A stretch of DNA of 64,000 nucleotides from DATEDA01 sp963789885 (GTDB lineage Bacteria; Pseudomonadota; Gammaproteobacteria; Burkholderiales; SG8-39): the NCBI GenBank assembly GCA_963789885.1, contig CAWBNB010000045.1, positions 32,332 through 96,331 on the forward strand, given 5' to 3'. The notes under the pieces are model-generated. The model made no database searches. It was given only the letters and a program-made list of their open reading frames with translations, and had not been told where the DNA came from. Position numbers and translations under genes: made by a program. This document shows positions 15,585-24,262 of the stretch, piece after piece. Position 1 is the first letter of the stretch, and every line of letters starts with the position of its first letter.

Positions 15585-17525
15585 ATGCTCCAGCCGTCCG
15601 GCTCCCATGCCCGGTATATCTACTCGGTCATCCGCGGCCGGGCCCGGGACGAGGGGCCGGCCGCGCCGGAATACGTCAAGCGCTCGTGGCTGCGCTGCCT
15701 AGAAGAGTACGGGCTCGACCCGGATTCGAACGCCGAGCCGGTGGTAGTTCCGCACCAGGACCTGCTGGTCCGCAAGGAACGGAGCCGCGAGCTCATGTCG
15801 TTCGCGGACACCGAGATGGCGAACCTCTACCAGCAGCTCGCCGGCTCCGGTTACTCGATCATCCTCACCGACCCCGACGGGGTCCTGCTCTCCTACTACG
15901 GCGACCCGAGCTTCAGGCACGCGGCGTCGCGCACCGGGCTCGTGCCGGGCGCGGTGTGGAGCGAACGCTACGGCGGCACGAACGGCATGGGGACGTGCCT
16001 GCTCGAGCAGACGCCGGTGATCATCCATCGCGAGCATCATTTCCTCGCCCGCAATACCGGCCTCACCTGCTGTGCCGCGCCGGTCTTCGATCACCGCGGC
16101 GAGCTGGTCGCTGTACTCGACGCCTCCGGCGAGTCCGACCGCGCGCAGCAGCACACCCTGGTGATCGTGAACATGTCGGCGCAGATGATCGAGAACCGCC
16201 TGTTCCTGCACCGCTTCCGCGACGCGTTCGTGGTCCGCTTCCACAGCCGCCCGGAGCTCGTCGGCACGTGGAGCGAAGGCATCGTGGCGCTCGATCTCGC
16301 CGGCGCTATCACCGCGGTCGACCGCAACGCGCTCTTCCAGCTCGGCTGCAAGCGCGCGGGCGATCTCGTCGGCGCGCCGCTCGAGCGCGTGTTCAACATC
16401 TCGCTGCCAGCCCTGGTCGACCGCAGCCACCGCAAGTCCTTCCATCCGCTGCCGATCTACGAAGCGCGGCATGGCGGCCGCTTCTTCGGCGTCGCCCAGG
16501 AGCCCGAATCGAAGCAGTGGAGCGGTCGCGCGATGCGCACCGCACTGCGGACCGAAAGCCCCGCTTCGACCGCGGGCCGCAACCCCTTCGACGAGCTCGA
16601 CCTCGGCGACCCGGCGATGGCCCGCAACATCGAGGCGGCGAAGCGGGTCGCGTCGCGCGACGTTCCGATCCTGCTCGTCGGCGGGACCGGCACCGGGAAG
16701 GAGCTCTTCGCGCGTGCCCTGCACGCCGCGAGCGAACGCGCCGACAAGCCGTTCGTCATGGTGAACTGCGCCTCGATCCCGGAAGCGCTGCTGCGTAGCG
16801 AGCTGTTCGGCTCCGGACCGACCGGGATCGTCGGCGCGACGCGCGAGGGACAGCGCGGCAGGATCGTGCAGGCCCATGGCGGCACGCTCTTCCTGGACGA
16901 GGTCGGCGACCTGCCCGTCGCCCTGCAGGCACAACTGCTGCACGTGCTCGAGGAGCGCGAGGTCATCGCGCCGGTCACCGAGACGCCGATCAAAGTCGAC
17001 GTCCGTCTCGTGAGCGCGACCCACTGCGACCTGGAGGAGCGCGTCCGCCGCGGCGATTTTCGCGAGGACCTCTTCTACCGGCTACAGGGTCTGATGCTGA
17101 GGCTGCCGTCGCTCGGCGAACGCAAGGACCGGCGCACGCTGGTTCGCCACGTCTTCGCCCAGGAAGCCGCTGCGACGCCGGGGCTCTCCTTGAGCGAGGA
17201 GCTGGTCGACGCGCTCTGCGCCCAGGAGTGGCCGGGAAACATCCGGCAGCTGCGCAACGTGCTGCGCGCCATGATCGCGCTCCGCGCGCGCGACCGGCTC
17301 GACGTCGCGGACCTGCCGTCCGACTACGGCCTGCGCCCGCGATCGGCCGACCCCGCGCCGCCTTCGCCCGAGGCCGACTCGCTCAACCCGCTCGGACGGG
17401 CGGAGCGCAACGCGCTGCTCCAGGAACTGAAAGTCGAGCGTGGCAACATCAGCCACGTCGCGCGCAAGCTGGGCGTCAGCCGCAACACGCTTTATCGGAA
17501 GATGCAGCGGCTGCGCATCCGATGA
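15585..17525 (+). CDS. AcoR-like sigma-54-type transcriptional regulator with altered GAFTGA loop
   Basis: A 646-residue protein from ATG 15585 behind AAGGAGGACG. The N-terminal GAF-type sensory region has RYGGTNGMGTCL, ARNTGLTCCAAPVFD and AVLDASGE, typical of AcoR-family activators. A PAS-like part follows. The AAA domain shows Walker A GGTGTGKE (about residue 365), GGTLFLDEVGDLP (Walker B, about 432) and an arginine-rich sensor. A C-terminal helix-turn-helix (ISHVARKLGVSRNTLYRKM) binds DNA. The loop that contacts sigma-54 is normally GAFTGA; here the same place reads GSGPTGIVGATREG (about residue 406), so contact with sigma-54 may be lost or changed. Placement near xoxF suggests it controls methanol oxidation genes. 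Confidence 0.85.
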   Translation: MLQPSGSHARYIYSVIRGRARDEGPAAPEYVKRSWLRCLEEYGLDPDSNAEPVVVPHQDLLVRKERSRELMSFADTEMANLYQQLAGSGYSIILTDPDGVLLSYYGDPSFRHAASRTGLVPGAVWSERYGGTNGMGTCLLEQTPVIIHREHHFLARNTGLTCCAAPVFDHRGELVAVLDASGESDRAQQHTLVIVNMSAQMIENRLFLHRFRDAFVVRFHSRPELVGTWSEGIVALDLAGAITAVDRNALFQLGCKRAGDLVGAPLERVFNISLPALVDRSHRKSFHPLPIYEARHGGRFFGVAQEPESKQWSGRAMRTALRTESPASTAGRNPFDELDLGDPAMARNIEAAKRVASRDVPILLVGGTGTGKELFARALHAASERADKPFVMVNCASIPEALLRSELFGSGPTGIVGATREGQRGRIVQAHGGTLFLDEVGDLPVALQAQLLHVLEEREVIAPVTETPIKVDVRLVSATHCDLEERVRRGDFREDLFYRLQGLMLRLPSLGERKDRRTLVRHVFAQEAAATPGLSLSEELVDALCAQEWPGNIRQLRNVLRAMIALRARDRLDVADLPSDYGLRPRSADPAPPSPEADSLNPLGRAERNALLQELKVERGNISHVARKLGVSRNTLYRKMQRLRIR

Positions 17526-17605
17526 CCGCAAGCACACCGCGCACGGAGCCTCGGCCCGACGCCCCGCCCTCGCCCTGAGCGCCCGGTTCTGGCTATCCTC
17601 CGCAC

Positions 17606-18193
17606 ATGAAGCGTCGCGCCCGACCGCGTCTCGCGTGGGGTCTCACCGGATCCGGCCATTACCTCCGCGAGTGCCTGACGCTCGCACGCGAGCTCGCCGA
17701 CGTAGACCTGTATCTCTCGAAGGCGGCAGCCGAGGTGCTGCACATGTACGGCACCGGCCTCGACGCGCTGCGCAAGGAGTTCCGGGTGTTTCGCGACAAC
17801 ACCGCGAGCGCTGCCCCGGTCGGACTCTTCTACCACCGCCACTATCACACGGTGGTACTCGCGCCCGCGACTTCGAACACCGTGGCGAAGTGCGTCCTCG
17901 GCATCTCCGACACGCTCGTCACCAACATCTTCGCGCAGGCCGGGAAATGCAACATCCCGTCGATCGTCTTCGCCTGCGACACGGCCCCGCAGCTCGAGAC
18001 CGAAGCGCCCGGGGAATGGGTCACGGTCTATCCGCGACCGATCGACCTCCAGAACAGCGAGCGCCTGAAAGACTTCCCACTCGTCCAGGTCGTCGACAGC
18101 TTTGCAACGCTGCGCGCGGCGCTCATGCGGCGGCTTGGCGATCTCGACACCGCTGCCCCCGGGCCGGCGCTAGCCTCGGCATCGCAGCGGTGA
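17606..18193 (+). CDS. Flavoprotein, dihydromethanopterin reductase-like
   Basis: A 195-residue Rossmann-like flavoprotein with WGLTGSGHYL at the N-terminus, VLAPATSNTVAKCVLGISDTL in the middle and ACDTAP near the end. This resembles the FMN-binding archaeal-type flavoproteins (DmrB/AfpA) that reduce dihydromethanopterin to H4MPT, the last step of making the cofactor. Start ATG 17606 has a short spacer from the regulator. It overlaps the next gene by four bases (GTGA). It begins a plus-strand operon of four genes for H4MPT or methanofuran synthesis. The reductase assignment is by family and context. Confidence 0.72.
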   Translation: MKRRARPRLAWGLTGSGHYLRECLTLARELADVDLYLSKAAAEVLHMYGTGLDALRKEFRVFRDNTASAAPVGLFYHRHYHTVVLAPATSNTVAKCVLGISDTLVTNIFAQAGKCNIPSIVFACDTAPQLETEAPGEWVTVYPRPIDLQNSERLKDFPLVQVVDSFATLRAALMRRLGDLDTAAPGPALASASQR

Positions 18194-19623
18194 GCGCCGC
18201 GCGGCCCGAGCATCTTCTGCTCCTCACCGGCAGGCTCGCCGAAAAGGGCCTAGTGCGCGTGCTCGAGTCGATGGTCGACCCGCCGTTCACCTGGCGCGTG
18301 CACGAGCTGGGGCTGAGCGTCGCCGGACTGATGACCGCCGAGATGATCGAGCGGCGCCTGCCGGATGCGATGGGCGCCGACCGGATCCTGGTCCCGGGGC
18401 GCTGCCGCGGCGACCTCGAGGCGACGAGCCGGCGCTTCGGCGTTCCGGTCGTCCGCGGCCCCGAAGAGCTCGCCGACCTGCCCCAGTTCTTCGGCCGCGA
18501 GGCACAGCCGGTCGATCTCTCGCGCTACAGCACGCTCATCTTCGCCGAGATCGTCGACGCGCCGCTCCTTTCCGTCGCCGGGATCGAGCGGCGCGCACAG
18601 GCGCTCGCCGCCGATGGCGCCGATGTGATCGACCTCGGCTGCCTGCCCGCCACGCCCTTCCCGCATCTCGAGGAGGCGGTCGCGCATTTGCGGTCGATCG
18701 GCTTCAGGGTCAGCGCCGATTCGCTGGAGCCGGAGGAGTTGCTGCGCGCCGGCCGCGCCGGCGCCGACTATCTGCTCAGCCTGCGCGAGGGCACGCTGTG
18801 GATCGCCGACGAGGTCGACTCGACCCCGGTGCTCATCCCGCGCGACGAGAAGGATCTCCCTTCGCTCGAGCGCGCGATCGATGGCCTCGCGCGACGCGGC
18901 AGGCGTTATCTCGCCGACGCGATCCTCGATCCGATCCATTTCGGGTTCACCGATTCGCTGGCGCGCTTCCACGCCCTGCGGCGCGCGCGGCCGGACGCGC
19001 CGATCATGATGGGCATCGGTAACGTGACCGAGCTGACGCATGCGGACACGGTCGGCATGAACGCGCTCCTCTTCGGGATCGCCTCCGAGCTCGAGCTCGC
19101 GGCGGTGCTCATCGTCCAGGTCAGCGAGCATGCCCGTTCGGTCGTGCGCGAAGCCGATGCCGCGCGCCGCCTGATGCACGCGGCGCGCAGCCGGAACGCG
19201 CTGCCGAAGGACTTCTCCGCGGCGCTGCTTGCGCTCCACGAGAAGCGCCCGTTCCCGCACGCGCCGGCGGAGATCGCCGAGCTCGCGGCGGCAGTGCGCG
19301 ATCCCAGCTTCCGGGTGATGACCGCCGAGGACGGCGTCCACGTCTTCAATCGCGACGGTCACCACTGCAGCGACGATCCGTTCGCGCTGTGGCCGCTGCT
19401 CGGGCTCGAGCACGACGCGGCGCACGCGTTCTACCTCGGCGTCGAGATCGCCCGCGCGCAGATCGCACGGCAGCTCGGGAAGCGCTACGCCCAGGACGAA
19501 CCGTTGCGCTGGGGCGCGGCGGTCCCGGCAGCGCCCGACGACTTGTCGCGGCAGAAGGACGCGGGGACGACGCTCACGCACCGCGGGCCGCAGGCGCCCG
19601 CTGGCGACCGGGGCGGCGGATGA
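18190..19623 (+). CDS. Dihydropteroate synthase-related protein (H4MPT cluster)
   Basis: A 477-residue protein from GTG 18190, overlapping the flavoprotein stop. Its central and C-terminal regions have TIM-barrel features of the DHPS-related family found in methanogens and H4MPT-using bacteria: ALAADGADVIDLGCLPATPFP, GFRVSADSLEPEELLRAGRAGADYLLSL (with the phosphate-binding style) and MMGIGNVTELTHADTVGMNALLFG. It is not the folate enzyme. A role in condensing the pterin with the ribofuranosyl-aminobenzene moiety is plausible but unproven. Next gene overlaps (ATGA). Confidence 0.72.
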   Translation: MSAARPEHLLLLTGRLAEKGLVRVLESMVDPPFTWRVHELGLSVAGLMTAEMIERRLPDAMGADRILVPGRCRGDLEATSRRFGVPVVRGPEELADLPQFFGREAQPVDLSRYSTLIFAEIVDAPLLSVAGIERRAQALAADGADVIDLGCLPATPFPHLEEAVAHLRSIGFRVSADSLEPEELLRAGRAGADYLLSLREGTLWIADEVDSTPVLIPRDEKDLPSLERAIDGLARRGRRYLADAILDPIHFGFTDSLARFHALRRARPDAPIMMGIGNVTELTHADTVGMNALLFGIASELELAAVLIVQVSEHARSVVREADAARRLMHAARSRNALPKDFSAALLALHEKRPFPHAPAEIAELAAAVRDPSFRVMTAEDGVHVFNRDGHHCSDDPFALWPLLGLEHDAAHAFYLGVEIARAQIARQLGKRYAQDEPLRWGAAVPAAPDDLSRQKDAGTTLTHRGPQAPAGDRGGG

Positions 19624-20186
19624 TCTGGGAAACGATCGTGACGTCGCGCTCGAGCACCGGGCGCGTGCACGTGGCGCCGATGGGCATCCGCGAATCGGCG
19701 GCGGGGCGGGTCATCCTCGCGCCGTTCCGGCCGTCGACGACGCTCGAGAACGTGCTCGCGACCCGCGTCGCAGTCGTCAACGCAAGCGACGACGTGCGCG
19801 TGTTCGCCGGCTGCCTCACCGGCCGCCACGACTGGCCGACGCGGGCGTGCGAAAGGATCGAGTGCGTCCGGCTCGACGGTGCGGTCGCGCATCGCGAGCT
19901 CGCCCTCGCGACGGTCGAGGACGACGGCGAGCGCCCGCGCCTGCACTGCGACGTGGTCTTCGCCGCGACTCATCGGCCGTTCCGCGGCTACAACCGCGCC
20001 CAAGCCGCCGTGATCGAAGCGGCGATCCTGGTAAGCCGACTGCATATGCTCCCGCGTGAAAAGGTCGAAACGGAGATGAAGTATCTGGCGATCGCGATCG
20101 ACAAGACTGCCGGCCCGCACGAGCGCGAGGCGTGGTCATGGCTCGTCGAGGCGATCGCGGCGTTCCGCGCTGCGGCGGTCGAATGA
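19620..20186 (+). CDS. DUF447 family flavin-binding-like protein
   Basis: A 188-residue protein with MIWETIVTSRSSTGRVHVAPMG, then GRVILAPFRPSTTLENV, then FRGYNRAQAAVIEAAILVSRLHML. The pattern is that of the DUF447 family, a split-barrel protein related to flavin reductases, known next to H4MPT genes in bacteria and methanogens. The reaction is not known. ATG 19620 overlaps the previous stop (ATGA) and its own stop overlaps mfnB, so it is translated in a coupled operon. Likely a cytoplasmic cofactor-synthesis or redox step. Confidence 0.7.
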   Translation: MIWETIVTSRSSTGRVHVAPMGIRESAAGRVILAPFRPSTTLENVLATRVAVVNASDDVRVFAGCLTGRHDWPTRACERIECVRLDGAVAHRELALATVEDDGERPRLHCDVVFAATHRPFRGYNRAQAAVIEAAILVSRLHMLPREKVETEMKYLAIAIDKTAGPHEREAWSWLVEAIAAFRAAAVE

Positions 20187-20872
20187 CGGCGTTTCTCGCG
20201 AGCGTTCGTGACGAGCATGAGGCGAGCCTCGCGCTCGCCGGCGGCGCCGACATCGTCGATTTCAAGGATCCGGTGAACGGCGCGCTGGGCGCGGCGCCGC
20301 CAGAGGTGATCGAAGGCGGAATTGCCAAGCTCGCCGGCCGCGTAACGACGAGCGCGACGGCGGGCGACTGGCCACTCGAGCCGCGCGCGCTGCGCGCCGC
20401 GGCGCGCCGAATCGGCGCTACCGGTGTCGACTACGTCAAGCTCGGGCTCCTTCCGGGCGAGGGGCTCGCGGCGTGCATCATGGAATTGCGGCTCGTGGCC
20501 CAGGAGCATCGGCTGATCGCGGTTTTCTTCGCCGACCTCGGCGTGCCGATCGCGGCGCTCGAGTCGCTGCAGAAAGCCGGTTTTGCCGGCGCGATGCTCG
20601 ACACCTTCGACAAGGCGAACGGCGGGCTGAGGCAGCGCGTCCGCGATGTCGATCTCGCCCGCTTCATTCGTGCCGCATGCGAACTGGGGTTGTTCACCGG
20701 GCTTGCGGGATCCCTTGCGCTAGGGGACATCGCCCCGCTTGCGCGTCTGTCGCCGGGCGTTCTCGGCTTTCGCGGCGCCTTGTGTGAAACGGGGCGGACC
20801 TCGGCGCTTTCGCTCGAGCGGATGTTGCGGGTGCGCGCGACGCTGGACCGCGTCTCGGTCAGCGCGTCTTGA
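20183..20872 (+). CDS. mfnB: MfnB, (5-formylfuran-3-yl)methyl phosphate synthase
   Basis: A 229-residue TIM-barrel protein that condenses two glyceraldehyde-3-phosphates to make the furan of methanofuran. The two lysines of the known mechanism are visible: Lys28 in IVDFKDPVNG (Schiff base) and Lys86 in VDYVKLGLL. Other marks are FFADLGVPIAALESLQKAGF and MLDTFDKANGGL. Length fits the family. It is the last gene of the plus-strand operon, 5 bases before the convergent mfnE. Its presence shows this organism makes a furan cofactor itself. Confidence 0.9.
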   Translation: MTAFLASVRDEHEASLALAGGADIVDFKDPVNGALGAAPPEVIEGGIAKLAGRVTTSATAGDWPLEPRALRAAARRIGATGVDYVKLGLLPGEGLAACIMELRLVAQEHRLIAVFFADLGVPIAALESLQKAGFAGAMLDTFDKANGGLRQRVRDVDLARFIRAACELGLFTGLAGSLALGDIAPLARLSPGVLGFRGALCETGRTSALSLERMLRVRATLDRVSVSAS

Positions 20873-20877
20873 CCTCT

Positions 20878-21465
20878 TCAGGTATCGAGCGCTCTTACCA
20901 CCGCGTCGCGACCCGATACCACCTGCCAGGCAAACCCTGCGCCCTCGACGAATCCCGGGAAGGCGCGATCGACGATCCCGCTGGCGACGAGTGCGGCCGC
21001 ATCGCGGCACATGGCCTCGGGCACCTCGCAGGACTTGGCCACGACAAGACGGGTCGCACCGATCTGCACGGCGAGCCACGCAGCCAGACTGTCCGACGTG
21101 ACGTCCCATGAGGCTGGAACGTCGCGCGCGGCGAGCACCATGCGTTCCGGCGCCCAAACCGGCGTGGCGTTCCGCTGCCAGACGGATTCGAACTCCCGCG
21201 GGCTCTCGGCCACGACGAAGCCGTCGGTCATGCTTGCGAGCATGACCGCATACTGGTGCATCGCAAGCAGTGCCATCTCGTGTGCAGCACGGTCGGCGAA
21301 CGCGTGACGGCGCTGCGCGACGCGCACCGTCTCCGCGAACTCGCCTCCGCCGGGCACCACAATCAGGCGCTCCGGCCGCTGTGCCGAGAGGAGGCGCATC
21401 AGGGCGGCCGCGGCGCCGGAATCGGACAGGCTGCCACCGACCTTCACGACCGTAAGCGGGGTCAT
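20878..21465 (-). CDS. mfnE: MfnE-like amino acid kinase family protein
   Basis: A 195-residue kinase of the amino acid kinase fold: VVKVGGSLSD at the start, IVVPGGGEFAETVR (phosphate loop) and ASWDVTSDSLAAWLAV with the catalytic Asp region, then VVAKSCEV. In methanofuran synthesis MfnE phosphorylates aminomethylfuran phosphate to the diphosphate. The start is ATG 21465. It is 4 bases downstream of the mfnF stop, so the two are one transcript. Length is normal for this short family. Confidence 0.82.
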   Translation of the reverse strand: MTPLTVVKVGGSLSDSGAAAALMRLLSAQRPERLIVVPGGGEFAETVRVAQRRHAFADRAAHEMALLAMHQYAVMLASMTDGFVVAESPREFESVWQRNATPVWAPERMVLAARDVPASWDVTSDSLAAWLAVQIGATRLVVAKSCEVPEAMCRDAAALVASGIVDRAFPGFVEGAGFAWQVVSGRDAVVRALDT

Positions 21466-21469
21466 TGGA

Positions 21470-22501
21470 CTACCGGGCCAACGCTGCCCGGCGCAGCAGC
21501 TCGGCGACCGCGAACGCCGGCCCGCACGTGTTGACCGCGAGGCGGTCGCTGGAGGCAACGCCGAGCAGGGTGGCGAAGTCGACGTAGCGACGATCCATGC
21601 CGGCCGCGAGCCGCGCGACGAGAAACTCACCCACGCCAAGCCCGACGACCGGCGCGTGCGGACCGATCAAGCCGCGCGACAGCACGAGATCGCAAGCACG
21701 GCGGATCCGCTCGAGTTGCGCGTGCGAGAGCCAGCGGGCGAGGCGTTCCCACCCCATTGCCGCCGCCGGTTCGAAGTCGCAACCGATCATCCGCGCCAAG
21801 CGGCGCATGCTGTCCTCGCGCGACCGGGGACGCCCGTCGGCGGTCGCAGACTGATCGAACTGCGGGTCAAGCTCGCCGGTGATCCGGTACACGTCGCCGG
21901 CGGTCGCAAAGTGCTCCGCCATCACGTTCACCCAATCGCCGCCGTACGGCACCTCCCCCGCAACCGCCGCAAGCGGCGTCCGCACCACGCCGGTGTAGAC
22001 GAGCTCGTCGCTCGCCAGCCGGTCGTAGTCACGCCGCGCCTTGGTCCGCACCCGGCCCTGGGCGATCAACGCGACATCGGTGGTCGTGCTGCCGACGTCG
22101 ACCATCAGCGCGTCCGAGGCGAGCGCGGCCGTGAGCGTCGCCGAGGCGAGCCAGTTGGCCGAAGCGACGTCGGCCCAGGCCGCCTTCGCCGCCGCCGCAT
22201 CGAGAAAACGATCGCCGGCAAACACCAGCGGATCGCAGCCCTCGAGCACGCGCTGGAACGCCGTGATGATCTCCGCGACTCCGGTCGCACGCTCCGGGAA
22301 GAGATCCACGAGCTCGCCGGTCATGGTGAGCGCGTGTCGCACCCGCGCCGGAGCGCCCGCTAGCTCGCGCAGTGCCCGCTCCAGGTGCTCGAGCCCCAGC
22401 CACAGCGGGCACGGCGCCTGCGCGACGCGAACGAGCTTGCCGTCCGCATCGAGCACGGTCAGCTTGACGTGAGCCCCCCCGAGGTCCCAGCCGAAGATCA
22501 C
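21470..22501 (-). CDS. mfnF: MfnF-like H4MPT-linked protein (hydantoinase/actin fold)
   Basis: A 343-residue protein from GTG 22501 with actin-like nucleotide-binding motifs: FGWDLGGAHVKL at the N-terminus, MTGELVDLFP, ALMVDVGSTTTDVALI and GLGVGEFL near the end. It is the 'H4MPT-linked C1 transfer pathway protein' family, which in methanogens is MfnF, the enzyme that couples the furan diphosphate to (gamma-glutamyl)tyramine. The GTGA start overlaps the mfnD stop. The fold also resembles hydantoinases, but context favours MfnF. Confidence 0.82.
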   Translation of the reverse strand: MIFGWDLGGAHVKLTVLDADGKLVRVAQAPCPLWLGLEHLERALRELAGAPARVRHALTMTGELVDLFPERATGVAEIITAFQRVLEGCDPLVFAGDRFLDAAAAKAAWADVASANWLASATLTAALASDALMVDVGSTTTDVALIAQGRVRTKARRDYDRLASDELVYTGVVRTPLAAVAGEVPYGGDWVNVMAEHFATAGDVYRITGELDPQFDQSATADGRPRSREDSMRRLARMIGCDFEPAAAMGWERLARWLSHAQLERIRRACDLVLSRGLIGPHAPVVGLGVGEFLVARLAAGMDRRYVDFATLLGVASSDRLAVNTCGPAFAVAELLRRAALAR

Positions 22502-23505
22502 GCGTGGCCTTCGGGAGAGACCAGGTTGACATGGACCCGCTTCCGCCGGAACGGCGGCAGGACGAACGCGCGACTGCGATCGAGCAGACCGAGCACCAGC
22601 TCCGCGGGATTGCACTCGAGCGCGGCGCCGAGACCCACATACGAGGTCGTGAGCCGCGGGTTGATCTCGACGACGATCGGACCGTGCTCGCCGAGCACCA
22701 CATCGATGCCGAAGTAGCCCCACAGACCAGGAACCGCTTCCGCCACGCGTTCGGCCAGCCGGCAAAACCGGCCCTCGTCGTCGGCGAGGGCGTTCACCAC
22801 GCTGCCGAGGAAAACGAAGGAGTCGTCGCGGATTGCGATGCGCTGCAGATTGACGCTCAGCACCCAGGCCGAGCCATCGCGGGCGAGGGCACAAAGGCTC
22901 GCCGCCTCACCCGGCACGTAGGGTTGCGCGACATAGTGCGCGGGCTCCGGCTGCGCTTCGATCCAGAGCATCGCCGCATCGTGATTGTCGTACAGCCGCG
23001 TGTCCTGGCATCCGCAGCCGTCGTCCGGCTTAACGACCCACGCACCACGCATGGCCGGTCGCGCGTCGCCGCGGCCGAACGTCGGCACGGCGGCGACGTC
23101 GGCGGCGGTGAGCGTCTGGGCGGTCTGGCGCTTGCTTGCGGTGAGATGCACCGCCTCGGGGCGGCTGCCGAGAAGGATCCGGCCCGCCTCGAGCACGGAG
23201 CGCGACAGGCTTTCGAGCGCGCCGCCCGTCTCGGGCGCGATCGGCCATACGGCATCACTCGCCGCGACGAGCTCCGTGTACACCCTGCTCCGCTCGCCTG
23301 CATCGCGCACCACGTAACACTCCGCTGGAAGGTCCGAGAGATCGATGCGATGGTCGAGCATCGTGACGACGCGGACGTCGGTCGCCGCGGCAAGGTCGCA
23401 CACGAGCGAGCGAAGCATCAGCTCGCCTTCGGTCCGCAGCGCGCTGGGCAGCGCTGCTTCGATGAAGCCGCCGGCAGTGATATGCTCGTACGCGAAGATC
23501 TTCAC
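22498..23505 (-). CDS. mfnD: MfnD-like tyramine-glutamate ligase (ATP-grasp)
   Basis: A 335-residue ATP-grasp protein starting at GTG 23505. Marks: FAYEHITAGG near the start, VHLTASKRQTA, WVVKPDDGCGCQDTRL (ATP-grasp lysine and Gly-rich loop) and IVVEINPRLTTSYVGL (magnesium-binding Glu/Asn). In methanogens MfnD joins tyramine and glutamate; in methylotrophs the furan cofactor (methylofuran) uses tyrosine rather than tyramine, as I recall, so the true substrate may differ. It heads the minus operon mfnD-mfnF-mfnE. Its start lies only 27 bases from the start of the HisA-like gene on the other strand. Confidence 0.8.
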   Translation of the reverse strand: MKIFAYEHITAGGFIEAALPSALRTEGELMLRSLVCDLAAATDVRVVTMLDHRIDLSDLPAECYVVRDAGERSRVYTELVAASDAVWPIAPETGGALESLSRSVLEAGRILLGSRPEAVHLTASKRQTAQTLTAADVAAVPTFGRGDARPAMRGAWVVKPDDGCGCQDTRLYDNHDAAMLWIEAQPEPAHYVAQPYVPGEAASLCALARDGSAWVLSVNLQRIAIRDDSFVFLGSVVNALADDEGRFCRLAERVAEAVPGLWGYFGIDVVLGEHGPIVVEINPRLTTSYVGLGAALECNPAELVLGLLDRSRAFVLPPFRRKRVHVNLVSPEGHA

Positions 23506-23532
23506 TAATCCACCGAGTCTTCTCGCAGCGCC

Positions 23533-24234
23533 GTGCTCATCATCCCCGTCCTCGACCTCATGGCCGGGCAGGTCGTCCATGCCCGTCGCGGCGAGCGCTC
23601 GGCCTACCGGCCGCTAGAATCGAAGCTCACGCCGTCGAGCGATCCGCTGCCGATCGTCGCGGCGCTGCTCTCGCTCGCCCCGTTCTCCACGATCTACGTC
23701 GCCGACCTCGACGCGATCCAGGGGCGTGGTGATCAGCGCGCGACCCTGGATCGCATCCAGGCGGAGTTCCCCGTGCTCGACGTGTGGATCGACGCCGGAT
23801 TCGCCGACGCGGCCCGGCTCGGCGCATGGTCGCACGGGCGTCGGACACCGGTGATCGGGTCGGAGAGCGTCCCCTCCGCCGAAGCGCTCGCCGCGTTGCG
23901 CCGCGCGGCGCCTGACGCTGTCCTCTCGCTCGACACGCGCGGCGGCGAGCGGCTCGGGCCGGCGGCGCTTTTCGACTCGCCGCAGCTCTGGCCCGAGCGC
24001 GTGATCGTGATGACGCTCGATCGCGTCGGCGCCGGCGAAGGTCCGGCGCTCGAACGCCTGCGCGCGACACTTGCCCAGGCGCCGGCAAAGCGCATCGTCG
24101 CCGCTGGCGGCGTGCGCGATCCCCACGACCTCGATCGGCTCGAGGCCATGGGTGTACACGCCGTGCTGGCCGCGAGCGCGATCCACGACGGAACGCTGGA
24201 TCGCGCGGCGCTCGCCCGCCACCTGCCCCGTTAG
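23533..24234 (+). CDS. HisA/HisF-related TIM-barrel protein of H4MPT clusters
   Basis: A 233-residue protein from GTG 23533 with IIPVLDLMAGQVVHARRGER at the start, VADLDAIQGRGD, WIDAGFAD, VIGSES, VLSLDTRGG and VAAGGVRDPHDLDRL: the phosphate-binding and catalytic pattern of HisA relatives. This branch occurs in H4MPT gene clusters and is not the histidine-synthesis enzyme; its substrate is not known to me. It lies alone on the plus strand between two minus-strand operons, divergent from mfnD. Confidence 0.78.
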   Translation: MLIIPVLDLMAGQVVHARRGERSAYRPLESKLTPSSDPLPIVAALLSLAPFSTIYVADLDAIQGRGDQRATLDRIQAEFPVLDVWIDAGFADAARLGAWSHGRRTPVIGSESVPSAEALAALRRAAPDAVLSLDTRGGERLGPAALFDSPQLWPERVIVMTLDRVGAGEGPALERLRATLAQAPAKRIVAAGGVRDPHDLDRLEAMGVHAVLAASAIHDGTLDRAALARHLPR

Positions 24235-24239
24235 ACGCG

Positions 24240-24253
24240 CCCGGCGCGCCGGG
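24240..24253. terminator. GC palindrome between convergent genes
   Basis: CCCGGCGCGCCGGG is a perfect 14-base palindrome in the 28-base gap between the ends of the HisA-like gene and fae. It could form a bidirectional stop hairpin, but there is no T-run. Confidence 0.35.
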
Positions 24254-24262
24254 GGCGAACCG

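Noticed and set aside
18250..19581. 443-residue antisense open frame over the DHPS-like gene
   Set aside because: Composition typical of a GC-rich reverse-strand shadow, no motif.
21470..22501. Hydantoinase
   Set aside because: Fold similarity exists, but context and motif set fit the MfnF family.
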